A stretch of 64,000 nucleotides of DNA from positions 1-64,000 of the forward strand of contig NW_026729274.1 of NCBI RefSeq assembly GCF_030272615.1, written 5' to 3'. Under the pieces are notes generated by a model. That model had not been told where the DNA came from. It was given only the letters and a program-made list of their open reading frames with translations, and searched no databases. Positions 32,328 through 45,400 of this stretch are shown here, piece after piece; position 1 is the first letter of the stretch; every line of letters begins with the position of its first letter. Source of the stretch: Cryptomeria japonica. Taxonomy: Eukaryota > Streptophyta > Pinopsida > Cupressales > Cupressaceae. The position numbers and the translations under genes were made by a program.

Positions 32328-35300
32328 GCGTCAAAACACTATTTTGACAAATGTGGTGTTCTTAAAACCTCATTTTGGAGGTTGTGCCTCAAAAGGCTCA
32401 TTTTTGGAGCATAAAAATTATTGTTTGGAGGCACAATAAAGTTTCAAGACACAAGTCCCTATTCCAGAGTCGGTACCATCAAAATGCAATTTTGATGTAC
32501 ATCGTGCTCTTAGAACCTCATTTCGGAGCTTGTGCCTTGAAAGCCCTGATTTTGGAACATCTAAGTCAGTGTTTGCAGGCACAAAAAGGTTCCAAGAAGC
32601 AAGTCCCTATTCTGGAGCCTGTATCCTCAAAATTCCATTTTGACGCACATCATTCTCTTAGAAGCTCATTTCAGAGCTTGTGTTTGGAAAGACCCAGATT
32701 TCGAGCATCAAAATCAATGTTCGGGGGCACAACAAGGTTTCAAGATGCAAGTCCAGATTCTAGAGTCAATAATGCCAAAATCTACTTTTCGCGCACATCG
32801 TGCTTTTAGAACCTCATTTCAAAGCTTGTGCCTCCAAAGGCCCGGTTTTGGAGCATCAAAATCTGTGTTTTGAGGCGCAACAAGGTTTCAAAATGAAAGT
32901 CCCGATTTTCAAGCTGATAGCGTCCAAACACGATTTTGAAAAATATGGTGTTCTTAGAACCTCATTTCGAAGGTTGTGCCTCAAAAGCCATGTTTTTGGA
33001 GCATAAAAATTAGTGTTTGGAGGCACAACAAGGTTTCAAGACACAAGTCCCAATTCGAGAGTTGGTAGCGTCAAAATGCAATTTTGATGTACATTGTGCT
33101 CTTAGAACCTCATTTTGGAGCTTGTGCCTTGAAATCCCTGATTTTGGAACATCAAAATTAATGTTTTGAGGCACAACAAAGTTTCAAGAAGCAAGTTCTT
33201 ATTCCAGAGCCTGTAGCGTCAAAATTCCATTTTAATGCACATTATTCTCTTAGAAGCTCATTTCGGAGCTTGTGCCTCGAAAGACCTAGTTTCGGAGCGT
33301 CAAAATCAATGTTTGGAGGCACAACAAGGTTTCAAGATGCAAGCCCCGATTCTAGAGCCAGGAGCATCAAAATTTAATTTTGGTGCACATTGTGCTCTTA
33401 CAACCCTGTTTTAGAAATTGTGCCTCAAAAGCCCTAGGTTTGGAGCATCAAAATCTATGTTTGGAGGCACAACAAGATTTCAAGATGCAAGTCTTGATTC
33501 AGGAGCCGATAGCATCAAAATTTGATTTTGACGCAAATCATGGTCTTAGATCCTTGTTTTGGAGCTTATGGCTCAAAATCTTCAGTTTCGAAGCATCGAA
33601 ATTGGTGTTTGGAGGCACAGCAAGATTTTAAGACACAAGTCCCTATTCTGGAGCCTGTATTCTCAAAACATGATTTTAATGCACATCATGCTCTTAGAAC
33701 CTCCTTTCGGAGCGTATGGCTTGAAAGTTCCAGTTTCAAATAATCAAAATCAATGTTTAAAGGCACAACAAGGTTTCAAGACATAAGTCCTGATTCTCAA
33801 GCTGATAGCGTAAAACACAATTTTGACAAACATGGTGTTCTTACAACCTCATTTCGGAGGTTGTGCCTCAAAAGACTAATTTTTGGAGCATAAAAATTAG
33901 TGTTTGGATGCACAAGGTTTGAAGACACAAGTCCTGAATCTCAAGCTGATAGTGTCAAAACATGATTTTGACAAACATGGTGTTCTTAAAACCTCATTTC
34001 GGAGGTTGTGCCTCAAAAGCCTCGTTTTTGGAGCATAAAATTTGTGTTTGGAGGCACAACAAGGTTTCAAGACACAAGTCCCAATTCCAGAGTCGGCAAC
34101 ATCAAAATGCAATTTTGATGTACATCGTGCTCTTAGAACCTCGTTTTGGAGCTTGTGCCTTGAAAACCCCAATTTTGGAAAATCAAAATCATTGTTTGGA
34201 GGCACAACAAGGTTTCAAGATGCATGTCCCGATTCTCGTGCTGGTAGCATCAAAATTCAATTTTGATGCACATCGTTCTCTTAGAACTTTGTTTCAAAGC
34301 TTGCACCTCGAACACCCCAGTTTCAGAACATCAAAATTGGTGTTTGGATGCACAACAAGGTTTCAAGTTGCAAGTCACAATTCCAGAGCCGGTAGTGTCA
34401 AAATGCGATTTTGAAGGAAATTGTGCTCTTAGAACCTTATTTAGGAGCTTGTCCCTCGAAAGCCTCGGTTTGGGAGCATCAAAATTGGTGTTTGGAGGCA
34501 CAAGGTTGCAAGAAGCAAATCGCCATTTTGGAGGCGGCAGCGTAAAAAAGTGATTTTGAGGCACATGGTGCTCTTAGATCATCGCTAGCAGAGCTTGTCC
34601 CTCCAAAGCCCCGATTTTGAAACATCGAAATCAGTGTTTGGAGGCACAACAAGGTTTCAAGATGCAAGTTTCGATTCTAGAGTCAATAGCATTAAAATCT
34701 GATTTTGGTGCACACTGTGCTCTTCGAACCTCATTTCGAACCTTGTGCCTCAAAAGCCCCAGTTTCAGAGCATCAAAATCAGTGTTTTTTGGCACAACAA
34801 GGTTTCAAGATGCAAGCCCCGATTCTAGAGCCAGTAGAATCAAAATTCAATTTTGATTTACATTGTTCTCTTAGAACCCTATTTTAGAAATTGTGCCTCA
34901 AAAGCCCCAGTTTTGGAGCATCAAAATCAATGTTTGGAGGCACAACAAGGTTTCAAGATGCAAGTCTTGATTCTGGAGATGGTAGCATTAAAATTTGATT
35001 TTTACGCACATCGTGCTCTTAGAACCTTGTTTTGGAGCTTATGCCTTAGAATATTTGGTTTCGAAGCATGAAAATTGTTGTTTGGAGGCACAACAAGCTT
35101 TCAATGGGCAAGTCCCTATTCCAGAGCCTGTGGTGTCAAAAAGTGATTTTGATTCACATCATGCTCTTAGAACCTCGTTTCGGAGCGTGTGGCTCCAAAG
35201 CTCCATTTTCAAAACATAAAAATCAATGTTTAAAGGCACAACAAGGTTTCAAGATAGAAGTCTCGATTCTCAAGCTGATAGCGTCAAAACATGATTTTGA

Positions 35301-35868
35301 CAAACATGGTGTTCTTAGAACCTCATTTCGGAGGTTGTGCCTCAAAAGCCTCATTTTTTGAACATAAAAATTAGTGTTTGGAGACACAACAAGGTTTCAA
35401 GACACAAGTCCCAATTCCAGAGTCAGTAGCGTCAAAATTCTATTTTGATGTACATCGTGCTCTTTGGACATCATTTTGGAGCTTATGCCTTGAGAGCCCT
35501 GATTTTGGGACATAACAATCACTGTTTGGAGGCACAAAAAGGTTTCAAGAAGCAAGTCCCTATTTCGGAGCGTCAAAATTCCATTTTGATGCACATCATT
35601 CTCTTAGAAGCTCATTTGGGAACTTGTGTCTCGAAAGACCCAGTTTTGGAGCGTCAAAATCAATGTTTTGAGGCACAACAAGGTTTCAAGATGCAAGGCC
35701 CGATTCTAGAGCCAGTAGCATCAAAATTCAATTTTGATGCACATTGTGCTCTTAGAACCCTGTTTTAGAAATTGTGCCTCAAAAGCCCAGTTTTGGAGCA
35801 TCAAAATCGATATTTGGAGGAACAAAAAGCTTTCAAGATGCAAGTCTTGATTCTGGAGCCGGTAGCGT

Positions 35869-38800
35869 CAAAATTTTATATTGACGCACATCATGCTCTT
35901 AAAACTTTTTTTTAGAGGTTATGCCTCAAAATCTTTGGTTTTGAAGCTTCGAAATTGGTGTTTGGAGGCAGAACAAGCTTTCAAGACACAATTCCCTATT
36001 TCAGAGCTTGTAGTGTCAAAACGTTATTTTGAGGCACATCATGCTCTTAAAACCTCATTTCAAAGCGTGTGGCTTGAAAGCTCCAGTTTCAAAACATCAA
36101 AATCAATGTTTAAAGGCACAACAAGGTTTCAAGACACAAGTCCCGATTTCAGAGGTTGTGCCTCAAAATCCTTGTTTTTGGAGCATAAAAATTAGTGTTT
36201 GGAGGCAAAACAAGGTTTCAAGGCACAAGTCCCGATTCTAGAGTCAATAGCCTCAAAATCTGATTTTGATGCACATCGTGCTCTTAGAACTTCATTTCGA
36301 AGCTTGTGCCTCGAAAGTCTCAGTTTCGGTGCATCAAAATCAGTGTTTTGAGGCAAAACAAGGTTTCAAGATCCAAGCCCCGATTCTAGAGATAGTAGCA
36401 TCTAAATTAAATTTTGATGCACATTGTGCTCTTAGAACCTTGTGTTATAAATTGTGTCTCAAAAGCCCCAATTTTGGATCATTAAAATGGATGTTTGGAG
36501 CCACAACAAGGTTTGAAGATGCAAGTCCTGATTCTGGAGCCGGTAGCATCAAAATTTGATTTTGATGCACATGCTGTTCTTAGAACCTTGTTTTGGAGCT
36601 TATGCCTCAAAATCTTCAGTTTCGAAGCATCAAAATTGGTGTTTGGGGGTACAACAAGCTTTCAAGATGCAAGTCCCTATTCCAGAGCCTGTAGTGTCAA
36701 AACGTGATTTTGATGCACATCATGCTCTTAGAACATCGTTTGAGGGCGTGTGGCTCGAAAGCTCCCGTTTCAAAAACATCAAAATCAATGTTAAAAGGCA
36801 CAACAAGGTTTCAAGACACAAGTCCGGATTCTCAAGCTGATAGCATCAAAACATGATTTTGACAAACATGGTGTTCTTAGAACCTCATTTCAAAGGTTGT
36901 GCTTCAAAAGCCTCATTTTTGGAGCATAAAAATTAGTATTTGGAGGCACAACAAGGTTTCAAGAATCATGTCCCAATTCCAGAGTCGGTAGCGTCAAAAC
37001 GCAATTTTTATAAACATCGTGCTCTTAGGACCTCATTTCGGAGCTTGTGCCTTGAAAGGCCTAATTTTGGAACATCAAAATCAATGTTTTGAGGCATAAC
37101 AAGTTTTCAAGAAGCAAGTCCCTATTCTGGAGCCTGTAGCGTCAAAATTCTATTTTGACGCACATCATTCTCTTTGAAGATCATTTCAGAGCTTGTGCCT
37201 CAAAAGACGTAGTTTTGGAGCATCAAAATTAATGTTTGGAGGCACAACCAAGTTTCAAGATTCAAGTCTCGATTCTAATGTCAATAGCATCAAAATCTGA
37301 TTTTGGTGCACATCGTGCTCTTGGAACCTCATTTCGAAGCTTGTGCCTCGAAAGCCCCGGTTTCAGAGCATAAAAAACAGTGTTTTGAGGCACAACAAGG
37401 TTTCAAGATGCAAGCCCCAATTCTAGAGCCAGTAGCATCAAAATTTAATTTTGATGCACATTGTGCTCTTAGAACCCTGTTTTAGAAATTGTGCCTCGAA
37501 AGCCCCAGGTTTGGAGCATCAAAATCGATATTTGGAGGAACAACAAGCTTTCAAGATGCAAGTCTTGATTCTGGAGCCAATAGCGTCAAAATTTTATATT
37601 GACGCACATCGTGCTCTTAGAACCTTGTTTTAGAGGTTATGCCTCAAAATCTCTGGTTTCAAAGCTTCGAAATTGGTGTTTGGAGGTAGAACAAGCTTTC
37701 AAGACCCTATTTCAGAGCCTGTAGTGTCAAAACGTTATTTTGAGGCACATCATGTTCTTAAAACCTCATTTCAGAGCATGTGGCTTGAAAGCTCCAGTTT
37801 CAAAACATCAAAATCAATGTTTAAAGGCACAACAAGGTTTCAAGACACAAGTCCCGATTCTCAAGCCGATAGCATCTAAACACGATTTTGATAAACATGG
37901 TGTTCTTAGAACCTGATTTCAGAGGATGTGCCTCAAAATCCTCGTTTTTGGAGCATAAAAATTAGTGTTTGGAGGCAAAAATAAGGTTTCAAGGCACAAG
38001 TCCCGATTCTAGAGTCAATAGCATCAAAATTTGATTTTGATGCACATCGTGCTCTTAGAACGTCATTTCGAAGCTTGTGCCTCTAAAGTCCCAGTTTCGA
38101 TGCATCAAAATCAGTGTTTTGAGGCAAAACAAGGTTTCAAGATCCAAGCCCCGATTCTAGAGCTAGTAGCATCTAAATTAAATTTTGATACACATTGTGC
38201 TCTTAGAGCCCTATGTTATAAATTGTGTCTCAAAAGCCCCAATTTTGGATCATTAAAATGGATGTTTTTAGGCACAACAAGGTTTGAAGATGCAAGTCCT
38301 GATTCTGGAGCCGGTAGCGTCAAAATTTGATTTTGACGTACATCCTGTTCTTAGATCCTTGTTTTGGAGCTTATGCCTCAAAATCTTCAATTTCGAAGCA
38401 TCAAAATTGGTGTTTGGAGGTACAACAAGCTTTCAAGATGCAAGTCCCTATTCCAGAGCCTGTAGTGTCAAAACGTGATTTTGATGCACATCGTGCTCTT
38501 AGAACATCGTTTGAGAGCGTGTGGCTCGAAAGCTCCCATTTCAAAAACAGCAAAATCAATGTTAAAAGGTACAACAAGGTTTCAAGACACAAGTCCCGAT
38601 TCTCAAGCTGATAGCGTCAAAACACGATTTTGACAAACATGGTGTTCTTAGAACCTCATTTCATAGGTTTTGTTTCAAAAGCCTCATTTTTGGAGCATAA
38701 AAATTAGTATTTGGAGGCACAACAAGGTTTCAAGAAACAAGTCCCAATTCCAGAGTCGGTAGCGTCAAAACGCAATTTTTATAAACATCGTGCTCTTAGG

Positions 38801-39000
38801 ACCTCATTTCAGAGCTTGTGCATTGAAAGCCCTAATTTTGGAACATCAAAATCAATGTTTTGAGGCATAACAAGTTTTCAAGAAGCAAGTCCCTATTCTG
38901 GAGCCTGTAGCGTCAAAATTCCATTTTGACACACATCATTCTCTTAGAAGATCATTTCAGAGCTTGTGCCTTGAAAGACGTAGTTTTCGATCATCAAAAT
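35869..39000 (+). repeat. Local tandem duplication of about 1.7 kb
   Basis: The stretch from about 35869 to 37250 is repeated from about 37585 to 39000 at an offset of 1716-1771 bp. Shared oddities are an F-like monomer with TTTTATATTGACGC, a D unit with CTAAATTAAATTTTGA and GGATCATTAAAATGG, a G unit with GTTTGAGxGCGTGTGGC, and a B unit with TTTTTATAAACATCG. A third copy of part of it lies at about 56.44-57.35 kb. Confidence 0.85.
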
Positions 39001-39409
39001 TAGGCACAACCAGGTTTCAAGATGCAAGCCTTGATTCTAGAGCCAGTAGCATCAAAATTCAATTTTGATGTACATTGTGCTCTTAGAACCCTGTTTTAGA
39101 AATTGTGCCTCGAAAGCCCCAATTTTGGAGCATCAAAATTGATGTTTGGAGGCACAACAAAGCTTCAAGATGCAAGTCCTGATTCTAAAGCCGGTAGCAC
39201 CAAAATTTGATTTTGATGCACATCGTGCTCTTAGAACCTTGTTTTGGAGCTTATGCCTCAAAATCTTTGGTTGTGAAGCATCAAAATTGGTTTTTGGAGG
39301 CACAACAAACTTACAAGACGCAAGTCCCTATTCCAGAGCCTGTAGTATCAAAACATGATTTTGATGCACATCGTGCTCTTAGAACCTCATTTCGGAGCAT
39401 GTGGCTTGA

Positions 39410-39424
39410 AAGCTCCTGAGATGA
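39410..39424. other. Left orientation-switch junction
   Basis: Forward G sequence ends in AAGCTCC (39410-39416), followed by TGAG and the reversed B monomer ATGAGGTTTTAAGAGC. Reversed monomers normally have AAGCTCC followed by GAAATGAGG, so the seven bases AAGCTCC are shared by both sides and may be junction microhomology. Confidence 0.85.
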
Positions 39425-42400
39425 GGTTTTAAGAGCACGATGTACATCAAAATTGCGTTTTGACGCTACCATCTCTGGAAGTGGGACTTGTGTCTTGAAA
39501 CCTTGTTGTGCCTCCAAACATTGATTTTGATGCTCCAAAACTTGGGCTTTTGAGGCACAATTTCTAAAACAGGGTTCTAAGAGCACAATGTGCATCAAAA
39601 TTGAATTTTGATGCTACTAGCTCTAGAATCGGGGCTTGCATCATGAAACCTTGTTGTGCCAAAAAACACTGTTTTTGATGCTCCGAAACCAGGGCTTTCG
39701 AGGCACAAGCTTCGAAATGAGGTTCTAAGAGCACGATGTGCGGTAAAATCAGATTTTGATGCTATTGACTCTAGAATCGACTTGCATCTTGAAACCTTGT
39801 TGTGCCTCCAAACATTGATTTTGATGCTCCAAAACTTGGTCTTTCGAGCCACAGGCTCCGAAATGAGCTTCTAAGATAATGATGTGCGTCGCAATGGATT
39901 TTTTATACTACAGGCTCCGGAAAAGGGACTTGCTTTTAGAAACCAAGTTGTGCCTCCAAACACTAATTTCGATGTTTCAAAATCAGGGCTTTCAAGGCAC
40001 AAGCTCTGCAAACGAGGCTCTAAGAGCACAGTGTGCGTCAAAATCACATTTTGATGCTATCGGCTCCAAAATCACGACTTGCGTCTTGCAACCTTGTGCC
40101 TCAAAACACCAATTTTGATGCTCTCAAACCGGAGCTTTTGACGGACAAGCTCCTAAATCCTAAGAGCACAATGTGCTTCAAAATCGCATTTTGACACTAC
40201 CGGATCTAGAATCGGGACTTGTGTCTTCAAACCTTGTTGTGCCTCCAAACACCAATTTTTATATTCCGAAACCGGGGCGTTCGAGGTGCAAGCTTCGAAA
40301 CAAGGTTCTAAGATAAAGATGTGCATCAAAATCAAATTTTGATGTTACCAGCACGAGAATTGGGACTTGCATCTTGAAACCTTGTTGTGCCTCCAAACAA
40401 TGCTTTCTATGTTCCAAAATCATGGCTTTCAAGGCAAAAGCTCCGAAATGAGGTTCCAAGAGCACGACGTACTTCAAAATTGCATTTTGACGCTACCGAC
40501 TCTGGAATTGGGACTTGTGTCTTGAAACTTTGTTGTGCCTCCAAACACTAATTTTGAGGCACAACCTCGGAAATGAGGTTCTAAGAACACCATGTTTGTC
40601 AAAATTGTGTTTTGACGCTATTAGCTTGAGAATTGGTACTTGTGTCTTAAAACCTTGTTGTTCCTTTAAACATTGATTTTGATGTTTTGAAACTGGAGCT
40701 TTCGAGCCACACGCTCCAAAACAAGGTTCTAAGAGCACGATGTGCATCAAAATCATGTTTTGACACTACAGAGTTTGGAATAGGGACTTGCGTCTTGAAA
40801 GCTTGTTGCGCCTCACCAATTTTGATGCTTTGAAACTGAAGATTTTGAGGCATAAGCTCCAAAACAAGGTTCTAAGAGCACAATGTGCGTCAAAATCAAA
40901 AGCCTCCAAACATTGATTTTGATGCTCGAAAACTGGGTCTTTCGAGCCACAAGCTTTGAAATTAGCTTCTAAGAGAATGATGTGCGTCAAAATGAAATTT
41001 TGGCGCTAGAGGCTCAATAGGGACTTGATTATTTAAACCTTCTTGTGCCTCCAAACACTGATTTTGATGTACCAAAATTAGGGCTTTCAAGGCACAAGCT
41101 CCAAAATGAGGTTCTAAGAGCACGATGTACATCAAAATTGCATTTTGATGCTACTGACTCTAGAATTGGGACTTGTGGCTTGAAAACTTGATGTGCCTCC
41201 AAACACTAATTTTTATGCTCCAAAAATGAGGATTTTGAGGCAAAACCTCCGAAATGACGTTCTAAGAACATCATGTTTGTCAAAATCGTGTTTTGAAGCT
41301 ATCAGATTGAGAATTGGGACTTGTATCTTGAAACCTTGTTGTGCCTTTAAACATTGATTTTGATGTTTTGAAACTGGAGCTTTCGAGACACACGCTCCGA
41401 AACGAGGTTCTAAGAGCACAATGTGAATCAAAATAACATTTTGACACTACAGGCTCCGGAATAGGGACTTGCATCTTGAAAGCTTGTTCTGCCTCCGAAC
41501 GCCAATTTTGATGCTTCAAAACTAAAGATTTTGAGGCATAAGCTCCAAAACAAGGTTCTAAGATCACGATGTTTGTCAAAATCAAATTTTTATGATACCG
41601 GCTCCAAAATCAGGACTTGCATCTGAAACCTTGTTGTGCTTACAAACATCGATTTTGATGCTCCAAAACTAGGGCTTTTCAGGCACAATTCTAAAACAGG
41701 GTTCTAAGAGGACAATGTGCATCAAAATTGAATTTTGATGCTACTGGCTCTAGTCGGGGCTTGCATCTTGAATCCTTAGCCTCAAAACTCTAATTTTGAT
41801 GCTTTGAAACCTGGGCTTTCGAGGCACACGCTTCAAAATGAAGTTTTAAGAGCAAGATGTACGCCAAAATCAAATTTTGATGCTATTGACTTTTGAATCG
41901 GGGCTTGCATCTTGAAACCTTGTTGTGCCTCGAAACATTGATTTTGATGCTCCAAAACTGGGTCTTTCGAGGCACAAGCTCCGAAATGAGCTTCTAAGAT
42001 AATGATGTGTGTCACAATGTAATTTTGACACTACAGGCTCTGGAATAGGGACTTGCATCTTGAAAACTTGTTGTGCCTCCACACACTGATTTTGATGTTC
42101 TAAAATCAAGGCTTCCAAGGCACAAGCTCCGAAATGAGGTTCTAAGAGCATGATGTACATCAAAATTGCATTTTGACGCTACTGACTCTGGAATTGGGTC
42201 TTGTGTCTTGAAACCTTGTTGTGCCTCCAAACACTAAATTTTATGCTCCAAAAATGAGGATTTTGAGGCACAACCTCTGAAATGAGGTTCTAAGAACACC
42301 ATGTTTGTCAAAATCATGTTTTGACACTATCAGCTTGAGAATTGGGACTTGTGTCTTGAAACCTTGTTGTGCTTTTAAATATTGATTTTCATGTTTTGAA

Positions 42401-45400
42401 CTCGAGCTTTCAAGCCACACGCTCTGAAACGAGGTTCTAAGAGCACGATGTGCATCAAAATCACATTTTGACACTACAGGCTCTGGAATAGGGACTTGCA
42501 TCTTGAAAGCTTGTTATGCCTCCAAACACCAATTTGTATTCTTCGAAACCAAAGATTTTGAGCCATAAGCTCCACAACATTCTAAGAACACGATGTGCGT
42601 GAAAATCAAATTTTGACGCTACCCGGCTCCAGAATCAGGACTTGCATCTTGAAACCTTGTTGTGCTTCCAAACATCAATTTTGATGCTCCAAAACTGAGG
42701 CTTTTGAGGCACAATTTCTAAAACAAGGTTCTAACAGCACAATGTGCATAAAAATTAGATTTTGATGCTACTGGCTCTAGAATCGGGGCTTGCATCTTCA
42801 AACCTTGTTGTGCCTCAAAACACTGATTTGAGCACGATGTACGCAAAAATCAGATTTTCACGCTATTGACTCTAAAATCGGGACTTGCATCTTGAAACCT
42901 TGTTGTGCCTCCAAACATTGATTTTGATGCTCCAAAGCTGGTTCTTTCAAGGCACGAGCTCCGAAATGATCTCCAAACATTGATTTTGATGCTCCAAAAA
43001 TGAGGATTTTGAGGCACAACCTCCAAACCGGGGATTTTGAGGCACAAGCTTTGAAATAAGGTTCTAAGAGCAAGATGTGCTCCAAAATCAGATATTGATG
43101 GTATTGACTCTAGAATCGAGACTTGCATCTTGAAACCTTGTTGTGCCTCCAAACATTGATTTTGATGCTCCAAAACTGGGTCTTTCAAAGCACAAGCTCG
43201 GAAATCACATTTGTGCCTCAAAACATTCATTTTTAACGCTATGAGCTTGAGAATCGGGACTTGTGTCTTAACCTTGTTGTGCCTTTAAACATTGATTTTG
43301 ATATTTTGAAACTAGAGCTTTCGAGCCACACGCTCCAAAATGCGGTTCTAAGAGCACGATGTGCATCAAAATCACGATTTGACACTACAGGATCCGGAAT
43401 AGGAACTTGCATCTTGAAAGTTTCTTGTGTCTCCAAACACCAATTTTCATGCTTCGAAACTGAAGATTTTGAGGCATAAGCTTCAAAATAAGGTTCTAAG
43501 AGCACAATGTGAGTCAAAATCAAATTTTGATGCTACTCACTCCAGACTCAGGACTTACATCTTGCAACCTTCTTGTGCCTCAAAACAGTAGTTTTGATGC
43601 TCCAAAACCGGGGCTTTCGAAGCTCAAGCTTCGAAATGATGTTGTAAGAGCACGATGTGTGCTAAAATCAGATTTTGACGCTATTGACTCTAGAATCGAG
43701 ACTTGCATCTTGAAACCTTCTTGTGCCTCCAAACATTGATTTTGACGATCCAAAACTGGGTTTTTCGAGGCACAAGCTCCGAAATGAGCTTCTAAGAGAA
43801 TGATGTGGATCAAAATGGAATTTTGACACTATAGGATCCAGTATAGGGACATGCTTCTTTACACCTTGTTGTGCCTCCAAACACTGATTTTGATGTTCCA
43901 AAATCAGGGCTTTCAAGGCACAAGCACCGAAATGAGGTTCTAAGAGCATGATGTACATAAAAATTGTGTTTTCATGCTACTGACTCTAGAATTGGGACTT
44001 GTTTCTTGAAACCTTCTTGTGCCTCCAAACACTAATTTTTATGCTCCAAAAACGAGGCTTTTGAGGCACAACCTTCGAAATCAGGTTCTAAGAACACCAT
44101 GTTTGTCAAAATCGTGTTTTGACGCTATTAGCTTGAGAATTGGGACTTGTGTCTTGAAACCTTGTTGTGCCTTTAAACAATGATTTTGATGTTTTGAAAC
44201 TAGAGCTTTCGAGCCACATGCTACGAAACGAGGTTCTAAGAGCACGATGTGGAACAAAATGACATTTTGACACTACAGGTTCGGAAATAGGGACTCGCGT
44301 CTTGAAAGCTTGTTGTGCCTCGAAACACCAATTTTGATGGTTTGAAACTGAAGATTTTGAGGCATAAGCTCCAAAACAAGGTTCTAAGAGCACGATGTCC
44401 GTCAAAATCAAATTTTGACACTACCGGCTCTAAAATCGGGACTTGCATCTTTAAACCTTGTTGTGCCTCCAAACATCGATTTTGATGCTCCAAAACTGGG
44501 GCTTTTAAGGCACAATTTCTAAAACAGGGTTCTAACAATGTGCATCAAAATTCAATTTTGATGCTACTGGTTCTAGAATCGGGGCTTGCATCTTGAAACC
44601 TTGTTGTGCCAGAAAAACAATGATTTTGAGGCAAAAGCTTTGAAATGCCGTTCTAAGAGCACGATGTGCGCCAAAATCAAATTTTGACGCTATTGACTCT
44701 AAAATCAGTACTTGCATCTTGAAACCTTGTTGTGCCTCGAAACCTCCGAAATGACGTTCTAAGAACATCATGTTTGTCAAAATCGTGTTATGAAGTTATC
44801 AGCTTGAGAATCGGGACTTGTGTCTTGAAACCCTGTTGTGCCTTTAAACATTGATTTTGATGTTTTGAAACTGGAGCTTTCGAGACACACGCTCTGAAAT
44901 GAGGTTCTAAGAGCACGATGTGAATCAAAATAACATTTTGACACTATAGGCTCCAGAATAGGGACTTGCATCTTGAAAACTTGTTCTGCCTCCAAACGCC
45001 AATTTTGATGCTTCAAAACTAAAGATTTTGAGGCATAAGCACCAAAACAAGGTTCTAAGAGCACGATGTCCGTCAAAATCAAATTTTGATGATACTGGCT
45101 CCAGAATCAGGACTTGCATCTTGAAACCTTATTGTGCTTACAAACATCGATTTTGATGCTAAAAAACTAGGGCTTTTGAGGCACAATTTCTAAAACAAGG
45201 TTCGAAGAGCACAATGTGCGTCAAAATTGAATTTTGATGCTACTGCCTCTAAAATCGGGGCTTGTATTTTGAAACCTTCTTGTGCCTCAAAACACTTATT
45301 TTGATACTTCGAAACCGGGGCTTTTGAGGAACAAGCTTCGAAATGAGGGTCTAAGAGCATGATGTGTACCAAAATCAAATTTTGATGCTATTGACTATAG

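Larger units (their letters stand above)
29850..35370 (+). repeat. Segmental copy X2 (partner at 2.4-7.92 kb)
   Basis: Direct repeat of 2400-7920 at an offset of about 27.4-27.7 kb, including the solo LTR at 30515-31302. It keeps an intact seven-monomer unit (31310-32327) where X1 has lost F and G, and has lost a B-A pair that X1 keeps. The shared A-B-H-I-J-D-E-F-G run lies at about 33.95-35.28 kb. Confidence 0.85.
31303..39416 (+). repeat. 148-bp satellite array, block 4 (plus orientation)
   Basis: 8.1 kb of satellite. It starts with a complete A-G unit, continues A(32328) B C D, A(32920) B C and onwards through E F G, A, A, B, H, I, J, D, E, F, G (end of segmental copy X2), and then a local duplication at 35.87-39.0 kb. 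It stops inside a G monomer, where orientation switches. No gene is supported. Confidence 0.95.
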
